A DNA stretch of 64,000 nucleotides from Malachius bipustulatus (Eukaryota > Arthropoda > Insecta > Coleoptera > Melyridae): the NCBI GenBank assembly GCA_910589415.1, contig OU342633.1, positions 8,904,858 through 8,968,857 of the forward strand. Direction: 5' to 3'. Below the pieces are notes generated by a model. That model made no database searches, was not told where the DNA came from, and saw only the letters and a list, made by a program, of their open reading frames with translations. Below, piece by piece: positions 18,383-29,399 of this stretch. Position numbers and translations under genes: made by a program. How positions within the stretch are numbered: position 1 is the stretch's first letter; each line of letters opens with the position of its first letter.

Positions 18383-21307
18383 TCATGAGTGCACATTGGC
18401 CACAAAACAGCGCAGCTTTTCTCTAATATAAGCAACCCTGTATCTCTTATGGTTTAGGATATCCCAATACTGGCACCATGAAATTTGCATAATCCTGTTA
18501 TTTTCGAGCGCTCCGATCGAAACTTGTTCGTTGTCTCCATAGTAGGGTGCTAGACGATTCAGGAGGTCCACCTTTATCTTACACTTGGGGGCACCGTTTC
18601 GCTGAATCCGATACACTACGTCGTTTATCCTTTTAATAATGGTGTAGGGCCCTTCCCAGGATGGCATAAACTTGGGCGACAAACATTTCTTCCTAGTTCG
18701 ATTATACACCTCGTCTCATTCTGTGAGCCGGAGTTTGTCTTCAAGTCGTATCTCCCCTTCATTCGATCGTTGACCAACTTGATCTTCCTCATGACAAGGG
18801 AATACACCTCCGCCATGGAGTTTTTAACTCATCGTCATAGTTAAATCTCTCTCGGATGGGAAATTGTTAGGCGAACCGTAAACCAAGTCACAGGGTAGCC
18901 GAATCTCCTTGCTGAATTCACCTTGACCTTGTACGACATCAGCGGCAAAGGCAGGTACTGGTCCCAGTCTCTCTGATTGCTGCCACCACCTTCTTTGTTC
19001 GATTAAACCGCCCCACCATATCGTCAGACTGTGGATGGAGAAGTGTAGCCCTTGTCTTATTTATCCCGATCAGTTTACAGACTTCTGAGAAAACTTGGGA
19101 TTCGAAATTTCGTCCTTGATCGGAATGCAACTATAAAGGTACAGCTTCTTGGTTCGGTATGGCGTATGCTTCAGGCCACTTGCGGAAATAATCAAATGGC
19201 AACCAGGATAAAGCGGTTGTCACGGGCGCCAATTGGAAACGGACCTGCTACATCTATAGCTATCCTCTCAAATGGGGCTCCGATGTTGCACTACTTAATA
19301 GAACCTGTCAGTCTTCTGCTTGGGCCCTTGCTTGCAGCACATTTTTCGCTCTTACGGCACCATGCTTCGACATCGTCCTTGCAGTACACCCAGTAGAACC
19401 TCTCTCGGACTTTCGCTAGTGTCTTGTTCACTCCGAAGTGAACTCCTGATGTACTCCCATGGATCACTTCGAGAATCCTCGGAACCTTACTCCTTGGAAC
19501 CACCAACTGCATGACAATCTTCTTCCCGTCGGCACTTTCCAAGATTTTCTTCAAGAGACCATTTTGGTCTCGGTCCATTTTCTTCCTTCCGTTTTAAAAT
19601 GTCTCCAATGTCTTTATCTTTTTCTTGTTCTTTCCTGCATGCCTCCATTATCTATTCTGTATCTGTATTGATCACGATCCTACGAACGCACTTTTCCTTC
19701 TGGCTATCTTCAGTCCGTTCACAATATGAGCACTTCACACATGACCTTGATAACGCATAAGTTTTCTGGTGTAATCTGCCTGCGCGATTTTTTATTTTGA
19801 AGTTGAACTGTTGTAGTCCTTCTATCCACCTAGCAGTCTAACCTACGTTCTTCATCTTCATCAGCCAGGTGAGAGCGCCAGGATCTGTTCTGATCAGGAA
19901 TTCCTTCCCATGCAAATAATTTTTAAAATGCTCCACCGATTTGATTATCGCCAACAATTCTTTACTGGTAATACAGTAGTAGTAGTTTCTCTCAGGCTTC
20001 GTCAAGGTCTTGTTATCGTACTCGATGACTCGCTAGTACCTGACCTGACCTGCGATAGAACAGCACATATCCCGATGTTGCTGGCGTCAGTATCAAGTTC
20101 ATAATTTCCTTCTCTTTGAGGATATGACAGAATCGGACTAGAAATCATAGTTTCAGTTTTCGGAAAGCGTCTTCGTACTTGGCATCCCAAATGAAAGGCG
20201 TCTTCACTTCGGTGAGCTTATGGAGGGGAGCTGTTACATCCACGCAAGTTTCATGACAAATCTTCGGTAGTATGTAGGTACAAAGACCGAGGAAACATCG
20301 GACTTCGTGTCTGTCTTTAGGAGTCGCCTATCACGAATCGAAGCTACTTTCTTCGACAGATGTCCAAAAAACTCAACCTTCTTCTTAAATAGTGAACACT
20401 TTTCTGGATTCAGCTTCAGGTTGGCAGCTCTGCAATCGATCGAAAATTTCCTGAAGGTTATTGATGTGATTTTGAAAAGTGGAACCCATCCCATAACCAT
20501 GACATCGTCCAGGTATACTAGGCATGTTTTCCAGGTCAGCCCTCGGAGTACCAGCCCTCGGAGTCTTTCAAAGGTGGCTGGCGTGTTGCAGAGCCCAAAT
20601 GGCATAACCTTATAATTGTAAAGACCCGTGCCAGCAGAAAATACAGTTTTCTTTTTGTCGTCTAGGTGCATGACAACTGACAACCTGCCAGTAACCGCTC
20701 TTCAGGTCCAAAGTAGAGAACCAGTTGAGCCTGACATTGTACATAAAATGTCGTCAATCTTTTGTAGCGGGTTGCTGTTCTTCTTCGTAACATCATTCAG
20801 CTTCCTATAATCGACGCAGATCCTCATTGTATCATTCTTTTTGCTTACTAATAAGACTGGCGATGACCACGGACTGTTGGATTCTTCAATAGCTCCATAT
20901 TTCAGCATCTGGTCCAGCATGGTTGATACCTCTTCTTGTTTCGCAATTGGCAGTCTTCTTGGGGCTTGTCTTCTTGGTTGGGTGTCGCCTGTATTTATTC
21001 TGTGATGCACAATGTCCTGTCTAACTTTATGTTCCCTGTTACGAAAACGTCTTGGTTCCTCTTCAAAAATTCTTTCGTCAACCTTGTCTCACCTTTCGAC
21101 AGTTCTTCGAAGTCGACTTTCAGCAGGACAATCTTCATCTTCTTTGTATCTGCCTTCTCCTTGTCCTCCATCTTCTCGCAACAGCTGATCTTCTTGACTG
21201 GTACGCAGATTCCAAGTAAGCCACCTTCCTAGACTTTCGCGCTGCCAGAAAGAGCACTGATGAAGTGCGATGGAGAACTTCGAGAGTACTCTTGCTGCAT
21301 GCTTCAA
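18383..21307 (-). mobile_element. decayed Ty3/gypsy pol in the CAP intron
   Basis: Minus-strand pol order, read from the right: RT (KYGAIEESNSPWSSPVLLV, RICVDYRKLNDVTKKN, about 20930-20780; KVMPFGLCNTPATFERL and CLVYLDDVMVM, about 20610-20500), RNase H (YELDTDASNIGICAVLSQ, about 20110-20050), integrase zinc finger (IHGSTSGVHFGVNKTLAKV, WCRKSEKCAASKGP, about 19470-19310) and integrase core (MHSDQGRNFESQVFSEVCKL, LLHPQSDDMVGRFNRT, about 19130-18990), then a C-terminal part (MPSWEGPYTIIKRINDVVY, about 18670). Frames are broken many times, and the catalytic Glu expected after 'HPQSDGMV' is Gly. gag and paired LTRs are not identified. It lies antisense to the CAP gene. Confidence 0.85.
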
Positions 21308-21470
21308 GTAAAATTTTGAAAAAATCTAACGACTGGTTTGTCGGCGAGGGAACCCAAAATGTTTTCTCTAATTATGTGCAAGTGTATAAATCGAAATATA
21401 AAAAAATAGAAGATATAAACAAAATGGGAATATCTACAAAGTTAACCTCACAAGTATTAAAATGTTTCAG

Positions 21471-21565
21471 TTGGTGTGGGCGTCTACTCAATTTGTTGGA
21501 TGTGGTTTTGCCTATTGTCCAAATGCTGGAAATCAAAACTTGTATGTCTGCAACTATGGACCAGG
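21471..21565 (+). CDS. CAP / venom-allergen-5-like protein, penultimate exon
   Basis: Exon after AATGTTTCAG, starting in phase 0 and leaving with two bases of a Gly codon before the donor GTACGA. It encodes LVWASTQFVGCGFAYCP and NQNLYVCNYGP. The joint ETGHYTQ|LVWAS and the C-Y-V-C-N-Y-G-P block are the most conserved CAP signatures (CAP1 and CAP2). It is separated from the previous exon by 3.9 kb containing the gypsy relic, yet the phase and sequence continue exactly. Confidence 0.85.
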
Positions 21566-21624
21566 GTACGATGTATAATTTATATGTATCTATTATTTAC
21601 GATTTTTAATTGCTGAATTTTCAG

Positions 21625-21664
21625 AGGTAACTTTATTGGACAATACCCTTATCCAAAAGCCTGA
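21625..21664 (+). CDS. CAP / venom-allergen-5-like protein, last exon
   Basis: After the acceptor TTTTCAG at 21624, one base completes the Gly codon and the frame reads GGNFIGQYPYPKA and TGA (21662-21664). G-N-F-I-G-Q is the standard end of the CAP2 region. Antigen-5 proteins usually run a few residues further to a Cys pair; here the stop comes first, so the C-terminus lacks that last disulfide partner. It is either a lineage feature or an early stop. Confidence 0.75.
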
Positions 21665-22130
21665 TAGATCTTCAGAACTACGCATGTAGCTCAATGGTGA
21701 GCATAAGAATACTTTCGTACTGAAATAATTACTTACTCCAATAAAAATTTCAAACTACTGACTTTAATTCCAGAATTTATTTATCATTTATTAAGGGGGG
21801 AGTATCCTAATATCCGCTTCTGCCTGTGAATAATTTCTAAACTTGTCAAACGGAATATTATACAGGGTCCCAACTCCCAACACCTATATAATTGAAAATT
21901 ATATTGGACTATACGGTATGTCCCACATAAGAATGGCATATCAAAGTTACATTTTTTTAATAGCATAGTTATTGCATTTTTAGGTTACCTGAAAAATTGC
22001 ACATAACCCTAGTAGCAAGAAAATATTTTCTAGATATTTTTATTTAATATTTAAAAAATATTATTGTGACACTTTTTTTAATAAAAAATAAATATTTATA
22101 GAAAACATTTCTAAAATATTTATCTTGTAT

Positions 22131-22346
22131 ATTGGAAAAATATTTCTAGCAAATATTGGAAAAACATTTCGAACTCATATTGGTAAAACATTTTCAACTA
22201 AAATTGGAAAAATATTTCTAACAAATATTGGAAAAATATTTGTAGCAAATATTGGAAAAACATTTCGAACTCATATTGGAAAAACAATTCGAACTCATAT
22301 TAGTAAAATATTTCCAACTAATATTGGGAAAACATTTGTAGCATAT
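22131..22346 (+). repeat. 24-bp tandem array (9 units)
   Basis: Units begin ATTGG at 22131, 22155, 22179, 22203, 22227 and so on, consensus about ATTGGAAAAACATTTCGAAC plus TCAT. The period is a multiple of three, so a frame stays open with an 8-residue repeat (IGKTFRTH, IGKIFLTN); I regard that frame as a by-product. Confidence 0.9.
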
Positions 22347-23749
22347 ATTGCATTAATGTCTGTGAAAAATCTTTTAAAAATGTTCTATTGCAGATATTTA
22401 AGTTCTTCATATTTTATAAATAAAACAGTTCTTGAAATAAATTATTTTATTGCATTCGCGAATATGACATACAATATAAAAAATAAACAATAAAATTCTA
22501 AAAAAACTATGACACACAACATAAAAAATAAACAATAAAATTCTAAAAAAACTCTAAAACAAAACAATTAAATGTGGAAAATTTACTTAAAAAATTCTTA
22601 TATACTGCTGCCTCAGGCTGTGGTTGCTTTTTGTTGAGTCGAGCGAGCCTCCTTCCTTCCCCCTTCCTGTTGGGAGTTTTACTCTTCGACAATATATAAA
22701 TGGTTTTCTCGATCTTGACGAATTTATTGTGGCGGGTGTCTGCTGAATATTATCGACATCTGTGTAGTGAGGTTAAGATTATCACCAACAGAAGCAAATT
22801 GTCTCATAGAATTTTTTATAAATCTATATTTAGCACATCGTCTACTATTATTTTCCATTATACCTAATATAGGTACCTTATCCGTGAATTAACCTACAAT
22901 ACAAATAAATCATAATCACACAAACCGGCCTTCAATAACATTAGGGGAATAATAATTATTCACGAGGTTCATCGTAAAATTTGTTTAGTTTACGAAATCA
23001 TAACTTCGTACATCCGATGATAATAATTATTGATAACCAATTAGATAGACAGAAAGTAGACAGAGATAATAGATCTGTCATGATTTCGTAAAACTAAACT
23101 ACCTAGGTATTATACCCGTTTTACGACTCTCGAACTGCCCTGTTCCTGTTCCTATGATTATTATTGACCGATTCAATATAGGTATTTATAAAATAGCATT
23201 AAATACATTATAAATTAGAATCCATGCCAATTTAAAAGTTCATAAATTGTATACTTAGGTAGGTACTTACCGAAATTGCAACGATAAAGATCAAGTACAC
23301 TGTGGTGCTAGGTAATAATAGGTAAAATAAAGCCACCAGCCACAAGCTACGCTACAACACGTGCATGCTGCAAATGCAAAATAAAAATGGCGACGACCCA
23401 ACGGCCAGCGGCAACGACGGCTGCTGTAGCTGCGCAGCTGTGCGCTTGCGTTGGCGCTGGTGTGCTGATGATATGGAATGGGGGTAGGCCACGAAATATT
23501 ATTCACAGAATAATATTTTTTATCTCATATTACTTTTATATTTTAAAAATATTGAAAGATAATACGTTTTTTTATTTCATATTAGTCAAATATTACCTAC
23601 CTACCTATAGAAACAAGATTAACAGCCGGTATAATAATAATAATTAGGGCTCATTTAGGGGCGTTTCTAGAAAAGGTACCTGTACCTATATCCACCGTAC
23701 GTAGAAAATTATCAATTTAAGTAATGCTTCTTGGCTTGAAAGGAAATTA

Positions 23750-23868
23750 CAAAAATGTTTATGAAAATTATTTGAAGTCGATACCTACCTAAGGTAGGTA
23801 TTATAGCTTTAAAAATGGTAGGGATCAGAAATCCGCCCGTTAGTTTAATGGGCCTTTTATAGGTACCA
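23750..23868. mobile_element. diverged half-copy of the AAATCTGCCCGTTA MITE family
   Basis: ACAAAAATGTTTATGAAAAT, GTCGATACC..., AGAAATCCGCCCGTTAGTTT and AATGGGCCTTTTATA follow the same order as in the copy at 53550-53776. A TACCTACCTAAGGTAGGTAT palindrome has been added inside. Confidence 0.5.
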
Positions 23869-23930
23869 TTTTGGAAATAATATTTTTTATTGCATACCTA
23901 CCTACCTATTCAGAAATATTTAAAGTTTAA

Positions 23931-24430
23931 TATTTTTTATTTCATTATTAGTAAAACATTTTTAGAAATATTGGAAGAAAAATATTTTTTATTTCATATT
24001 GGTAAAACATTTTAGAAATATTGAAAGATTAATATTTTTTATCGCATGTTAGTAAAATATTTTAGAAATTTTGGAAGAATAATATTTTTTATTTCACATT
24101 GGTAAAACATTTTAGAAATGTTGGAAGAAAAATATTTTTTATTTCATATTGGTAAAACATTTTAGATATATTGAAAGATTAATATTTTTTATCTCATGTT
24201 AGTAAAATATTTTAGAAATTTTGGAAGAATAATATTTTTTATTTCACATTGGTAAAACATTTTAGAAATGTTGGAAGAAAAATATTTTTTATTTCATATT
24301 GGTAAAACATTTTAGATATATTGAAAGATTAATATTTTTTATCTCATGTTAGTAAGATATTTTAGAAATATTGGAAGAATAATATTTTTTAACTCATATT
24401 AGCAAAATATTTTTTAAATATGAAAAAAAA
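23931..24430. repeat. 50-bp satellite in 150-bp higher-order repeats
   Basis: AATATTTTTTAT recurs exactly every 50 bp at 23981, 24031, 24081, 24131, 24181, 24231, 24281, 24331 and 24381. Monomers differ as ATTTCATATTGG (A), ATC(G/T)CATGTTAG (B) and ATTTCACATTGG (C) and cycle A-B-C, so the true unit is 150 bp. Each 50-mer looks like two 25-bp halves (ATATTGGTAAAACATTTTAG and ATATTGGAAGA...), related to the 24-bp array at the other end of the element. Confidence 0.9.
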
Positions 24431-24483
24431 TATATATATAACAAAATATTTATATAATGTAAGTCAAATATTAAAAACATTTA

Positions 24484-24720
24484 GGGCCGGTTGTTCGTAC
24501 GTCAGTTAAAAATTTTGAGATAACTACTGATTTTAAATTGCAAATTTTGAAAATACGGCGAATATAATTAATGATCTTGTATTTTTAATCAGTAATTAAC
24601 TCTTCTCAAAGCGAGCAGAATTCATTTTCAGAAATATCAGACCAATGGTTTGATAATACAGGGCATTTTAAAATCAGTAATTATCTCAAAATTGTTAACT
24701 GACGTACGAACAACCGGCCC
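24484..24720. mobile_element. 237-bp PIF/Harbinger-like MITE with TTA duplication
   Basis: Long inverted ends GGGCCGGTTGTTCGTACGTC ... GACGTACGAACAACCGGCCC, extending about 50 bp inward. They are flanked by direct TTA trinucleotides (24481-24483 and 24721-24723), the target duplication typical of PIF/Harbinger. No coding content. Confidence 0.85.
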
Positions 24721-24786
24721 TTAGAAATATTGTAATGTTTTATTAATATTTTAGTCACATTACTTTAATATTCTATGCTACTAGGG

Positions 24787-25686
24787 AAATGGTGTATTTT
24801 TTTGCGATTCAATTTTGAATATTTTCGCCGCTTTTGAAATTAACTTTCTAAAATTTTTCATGGTTATATCATAATATTAGCGCAGTTGTTTGAACTATGA
24901 ATGTTTCCGTTTAATTCCTTTGGAAACCGGCTATGAAATGGATATACAGTGTGTCTACGTAAGTTGGAGTCATATGGAAAACTTTTTCATTATCAATTTT
25001 AGGAAAAAAGTTATTCTACATAGAAAAATTTGCTTGGTCTGAAACCAAAAATGAAATAGTCAGACATAAAATTTTTGCAGTTATATAATATTAATAATTA
25101 TTGTCTATCAAATGTTTACAAAGTAATACCATTTACCATTGAGCTATGCAATATCAATAAATCACAACAGGAACAATAAACAGTAGCAAGTTGTGTATGT
25201 GTTCACTGTTTTCTTTTCTTTTTTTAAAGGTACAAATATCTGGAACAACAGTAAAAGAAAGCTACTTGTGCACCGCTGTTCCAGCATTTATCATAGTTGG
25301 AACACCCTTCATAAGTACAAAAATAACATTCAATAAATCCAAATAAAAGAACACAAAGACAAAAAAAAAACCTCTACAGTCGGATGATCTAATTACTTCA
25401 CTTTCATACTTCACTGTATTTTATACAATAACCCATCATTCATGTACCTTTCATATGCAAACAATTTCATGAATCGTTTTTCTTTCCAAGGATAGCACCC
25501 ATTTTCTCACTTTGCTTCGAAACATTTTCATTGAGGTTAGCTGCCTTAACGCTACAGGCAAGCAATTATTAGCTTTTGGCGCTAAAGACAAATAATTTGT
25601 GATCTCTGTCCAACCGTTTTGTTAGAAAATGGGATCCTAGCATCAGTTCTAACTCTAGTCCTAGTTAGGTGTACATGACCAACATA
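24787..25686. other. noncoding, no gene recognised
   Basis: AT-rich; includes a TACAGTGTGTCTACGTAAGT stretch at 24945 that resembles a worn element end. Nothing else is supported. Confidence 0.3.
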
Positions 25687-25757
25687 AATTATATTATTAT
25701 TCTTGTATTGGTTTTTAGGTTCTCTCAGGCTTACTTTTGTAATTATTAATAAATAGT

Positions 25758-25789
25758 TGACGTTTCGGGATTGATTAATCCCTTGATCA
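25758..25789 (-). ncRNA. hammerhead-like core in the 3' terminal repeat of the Penelope fragment
   Basis: On the minus strand: GTGATCA, A, stem II GGGATT/AATCCC with an AATC loop, then GAAACGTC. Against the consensus CUGANGA, positions C3 and G8 are changed to G and C together, which would keep the known C3-G8 pairing. It is in sense with the coding remnant, where Penelope-like elements carry such motifs. Stem I is weak. Confidence 0.4.
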
Positions 25790-26105
25790 CATATTTAATT
25801 AATAAAATAGATACAATAAAAATTATTTTAGTAAAATGAAAATATAAAAGTATGACATTTACAAGTCAAAATCTAAAAATGGCATATCGTTTGAAACAAT
25901 GTTTATTTAGATAATTGTTCTTTTACTATTATTGTTTTTTTTTTTTTTTTTTGAGTTGGTGTTTGTATGTGTATATTGTTTAAAATAACTATGTGAATGA
26001 TATTGTTTGGGAAGTGATGCTATTTTATGAATCGTTGGGAGTAAACTTCAGGTTAACTTTTATTGTTTTTTATTATTATTTTTATTTATTTTTAATAAAT
26101 AATAT

Positions 26106-26514
26106 TTATTGTTGTATTTGTGTGTGTCTGGAAGAGGGTTGTTTTGATATTATGGTTTGATATATTTGGGAAAGGTTTTTGATTTCTGTTCTATCATTAA
26201 TACTATTTTTTTCATTCTGTATGTGGATCATTTCAAGGATAGTTCTTTTGTATGTGTTGCGTTCTGTGTCTATGATTTCTGTGTTGTCGTATTTAAATTC
26301 GTGTCCTGTGTCATATTTGTGTCTATTTAGTGCGGTGATTGCATTTTTTGAGTATTTGTGACCGTTAATTCTTTGTTGTAGGTGTTGTAGTGTTTGTCCT
26401 ATGTATTTTCCTTCACAGTTGTTACATGGGATTTTGTATACTATATGGGTCTTTTTTTGTAAAGGAATATTGCTTTTTAATTTTGTGTGTAAGTTTTGGA
26501 TTTGGTTAATTAAA
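26106..26514 (-). pseudogene. GIY-YIG endonuclease domain of a Penelope-like element
   Basis: About 135 codons on the minus strand: HIVYKIPCNNCEGKYIGQT, LQHLQQRINGHKYS and TALNRHKYDTGHEF, then IIDTERNTYKRTILEMIHI. These are the Y-I...Y-I-G-Q-T, Arg and H..H/C signatures of the Penelope-type GIY-YIG endonuclease, which nicks target DNA for integration. The reverse transcriptase that should precede it is missing, so this is a 5'-truncated copy with an intact 3' coding end. Confidence 0.85.
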
Positions 26515-26535
26515 TCTATTTTATTAATTAAATAT

Positions 26536-26567
26536 GTGATCAAGGGATTAATCAATCCCGAAACGTC
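26536..26567 (+). ncRNA. hammerhead-like core in the inverted 5' repeat
   Basis: The exact inverse copy of the 25758-25789 motif: GTGATCA (26536-26542), stem II 26544-26549 with 26554-26559, and GAAACGTC at 26560-26567. Six more pairs of stem I can form between TAAATA upstream and TATTTA downstream, with a mismatch near the core. Confidence 0.4.
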
Positions 26568-26810
26568 AACTATTTATTAATAATTACAAAAGTAAGCCTG
26601 AGAGAACCTAAAAACCAATACAAGAATAATAATATAATTCATCTATACGGCATAATTGGTTCAATATTTACAATTTTCTAATTCTGACCAACATAAGGAA
26701 GTACATACTTGTTTCTGTGATGATAAGTGACCAACTCTATAAAATACATTTGTCTTAAATCTAGAATTTGTACATCGGCGTAAAGCGTATCTGATGGATA
26801 CAAGTTGTCT

Positions 26811-28212
26811 TTAGTATAAATAATTTCTAAAAACTTTATCTTTAAATACTTCCAGCTTATTCAAGTGGACGTCAGCTCCACCACCCCAGCTCAACAACGA
26901 ATATGACAACCTACTATGTACTAGTCCAAAATAAGTATTTCTGAAATGAGGAACATCCAAAAATTTCTTCAAGTACTTAAACTGATAAATCACCCTTCTT
27001 AGATTATTCACCAACATTTCTATATGTTGGTCCCAACGTAAGTGGTGGTCACTGTATCGGCACAGTTCTGGTTTCCACCTGAACCTGTGAGACTGGCGAA
27101 TAGTGGCAGGCCGTTCTTATATGAAGCAAAAGGAACGCAAAATGTTTTCTTGAAATTTATTGTCAGCTTCATATGACTAAACCAGTTTGTTATGACTCTT
27201 AGATCCCTCTCAACACGCTTCAACTCCTCCCAGGAATTACCCTGGCAGAAGCATTACAGTGTCATCAGCGAAACATCAATTTTGAAGTCGTTTAAAGGTC
27301 CAGTAATGAATTAATATAAATGTTAAAGATAACTGGACCCAAAACAGTTCCTTGTGGTACGCCGCAATTCAAAGTTACCATGTCACTCAGAGTCGAGTTC
27401 ACATCTACGCATTGTTTTCGATTGCTCAGATAGCTAGCGATCAACTTGTTTGCTGTTCCCCTAACCCCCACATCCGCCAACGCCGCCAACAACTCACCAT
27501 GATCCAGCGTGTGGAAAGCCTTAGTCAGGTCCAGAAACACTCACAATGAAGGTGTTCTGCTATCGAGGACTTGCATTTTCTTGGTGATGTTAAAAATCAG
27601 TGTCTTGTGTACTTTTCTCTTCAGTAAACCCAAACTGCCTTATCTGATATTATGCTATGTTTTTTAAAGAAATCTAAAAGGGGTTATAATAATAAGCAGG
27701 GGTCCTACAGCCTGTGCCGCATCCCGCATTTCGATCGCCATTTCACCCCATAAAAGGCGCACTTTCAATATTTTTTCAAATAATTTAGATGAACTCGAAG
27801 TTAGTGAAATTGGTCTATTATTTTTACTAGAGTTTTCATTCCGGACTTGTGTGTATCGGTTTAACCACAGTAATTTTAAATTCTTGAGGACATTCTCCAG
27901 ATATCATAATATTTACTAAATGACATACGAGTGGAGTGATTTCATCCTGACATCCTGTATTTCCTTCAACGTGCTCGCCTCTAGTCAATCTATTCCCGGA
28001 GATTTACCTGACTTTAATGGCTGTATTATCTGTCTTATTTCATCATTTGCTGTTGGGCCAAGAAAAATAGTAGCAAAGTCCATAGGTCGTGCAGAAAAAA
28101 GATCCTCTGAGGATTTAATTTGTTGAGACAGTTCGGCTGCTATCCGCTGGAAATAGCGATTAAATATGTTAGCCATCGAACTACTATCTTCCACTAGCTC
28201 ACCCTCCCACAC
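26811..28212 (-). pseudogene. CR1/Jockey-type non-LTR reverse transcriptase relic
   Basis: Minus-strand fragments in order: a linker/finger part (SMANIFNRYFQRIAAELSQQ, GKSPGID), palm motifs (MFLDLTKAFHTLDHGELLAA, GVPQGTVLGPVIFNIYINSL), then thumb/C-terminal parts (LRVITNWFSHMKLTINFKKT, VHSRLSYSLLSWGGGADVHL). These are separated by stops and frameshifts. The YADD box region is not intact. It is a typical dead copy. Confidence 0.8.
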
Positions 28213-28904
28213 CAGCTCTTTTATGACACTCGATTTTCCCCTTTATAGTCCAGTAAAATTAGACGAAAAAGGCATCGAATTATGCAATTCATGCGGAAAA
28301 GAAAATATTTTGTGTGGGGGTTAGGTGGTCAATGGAGAGTTTAAATCCAAAAATGCGACCTCCTACCCCTTGTGAATTAGCCGCCATATTGGTTTTAGGG
28401 GTGGATGGGGTTTTTGCACTTTACGACGTTAATTCGCGTTTTACCGAAAAAAGTGTCATTACTTACTTTATTCAGAAAAACATTCTCCACAAATTTGCAT
28501 ATATGACATTTTTTCGTATTTGCAATATTTAATGAACTACAGGTGATTAATTAAGAACAAGGGGGATCAAAGATTGGTATTTTCGGAATAACTCCTTTTT
28601 TTCAAGTGCAATCAAAAAATTGTTCCCACAAAACTTGTAGCGCTTACAATTACGAACATTTACATAACAATATCTCATTAATCGGACCAATTATTGTTGC
28701 GCAGTAGTGCGTCGAAGTCATTAAGGTGAGATCGGCCCCATTGGGTCTCTCAGGTAAGCGATAACCCACGCCGACTCGCTTCAAATAGGGCTGCCGTATA
28801 TAGATAAGATTTGTCTGAGATGTTGTTAAACGAATAAAAACGTGTCTAGACAAGCCTAGAAAATATATGCTCTTAAAAAAAAAACATTAGCCTGTCCGAG
28901 AAAA

Positions 28905-29175
28905 TTGGGAAACACATCCCTAAAAAAATTATTCGATCAGTTGGGAAACGACCAGTGTTCCAAAGTGAGTGACTGCTTCGTCTGTAAAGAGGCCTTGGAC
29001 CTCGGCGAAAATCGCGTTATTAAAGAAAAAGGGGTACTAACTCTACGGAAATCCGCGAAGACGAGGGGAGACAAAGAAAATGAGCTCATGTTAAACGACG
29101 TTTCGACAGTGACTGTGCACGTGGCTTGTTACAAAAACGACACCAATCCGAAGCTGGCACTAGCTGCAAGGTACG
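28905..29175 (+). pseudogene. N-terminal zinc-finger-like exon of a transposon-associated protein
   Basis: An open frame without an ATG (the first usable start would be TTG) reading SLKKLFDQLGNDQCSKVSDC, FVCKEALDLGENRVIKEKGV and VSTVTVHVACYKNDTNPKLA. It ends near a GCAAG|GTACGT donor. The C..C, then V.VH..C.K.YT-like pattern matches the N-terminal domain of multi-copy insect proteins that, as I recall, carry a PIN-like domain and Cys-rich tail further on (compare 10012-10852). Its place directly inside the left terminal repeat suggests it is the element's own gene start. Confidence 0.5.
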
Positions 29176-29399
29176 TTGATAAATTTTTCATGCTGTAGAA
29201 ATTGTTAAATGTTATATTTTGTAAAAAAAAACATTTATATCATTTTGCAAGATATTCACTAATTATCATATATTATTATATATTTTCTCATATTTTATAC
29301 ATATAGTTGTGAATAATATTTTTCACGGCGCTAGGGTACATTTCAAGAATAGATAGTGATTGTTAATAATTTCTCTAAAATTCGAATTTATCTCATACC

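Larger units (their letters stand above)
22007..24786. mobile_element. 2.8-kb nonautonomous TIR element carrying two satellite arrays
   Basis: The ends are inverted: CCCTAGTAGCA at 22007 and TGCTACTAGGG at 24776-24786; the match continues loosely inward to AATATT. The interior has a 24-bp tandem array near the left end, a 50-bp tandem array near the right end and a nested MITE. It includes a GC-rich patch (23380-23480) but has no transposase. A target-site duplication is not obvious (flanks ACATAA / AAATGG), so the superfamily is not assigned. Confidence 0.6.
25687..26639 (-). mobile_element. Penelope-like element 3' fragment between inverted ~125-bp repeats
   Basis: A 125-bp sequence at 25687-25812 is repeated in inverse at 26515-26639, flanking a minus-strand GIY-YIG coding piece. 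Truncated 5' ends joined to an inverted terminal segment are a known habit of Penelope-like elements. The repeats contain GGGATTAATCAATCCCGAAA-type hammerhead-like cores. A 19-T run at about 25934-25952 sits in the 3' untranslated part. Confidence 0.75.

Noticed and set aside
22125..22493. 122-codon open frame with IGKTFRTH repeats
   Set aside because: The 24-bp unit is a multiple of three without stops, so the frame is automatic; no start context or domain.
22131..24430. CRISPR-like regular repeats
   Set aside because: Repeats are head-to-tail without unique spacers, in a eukaryotic TIR element.
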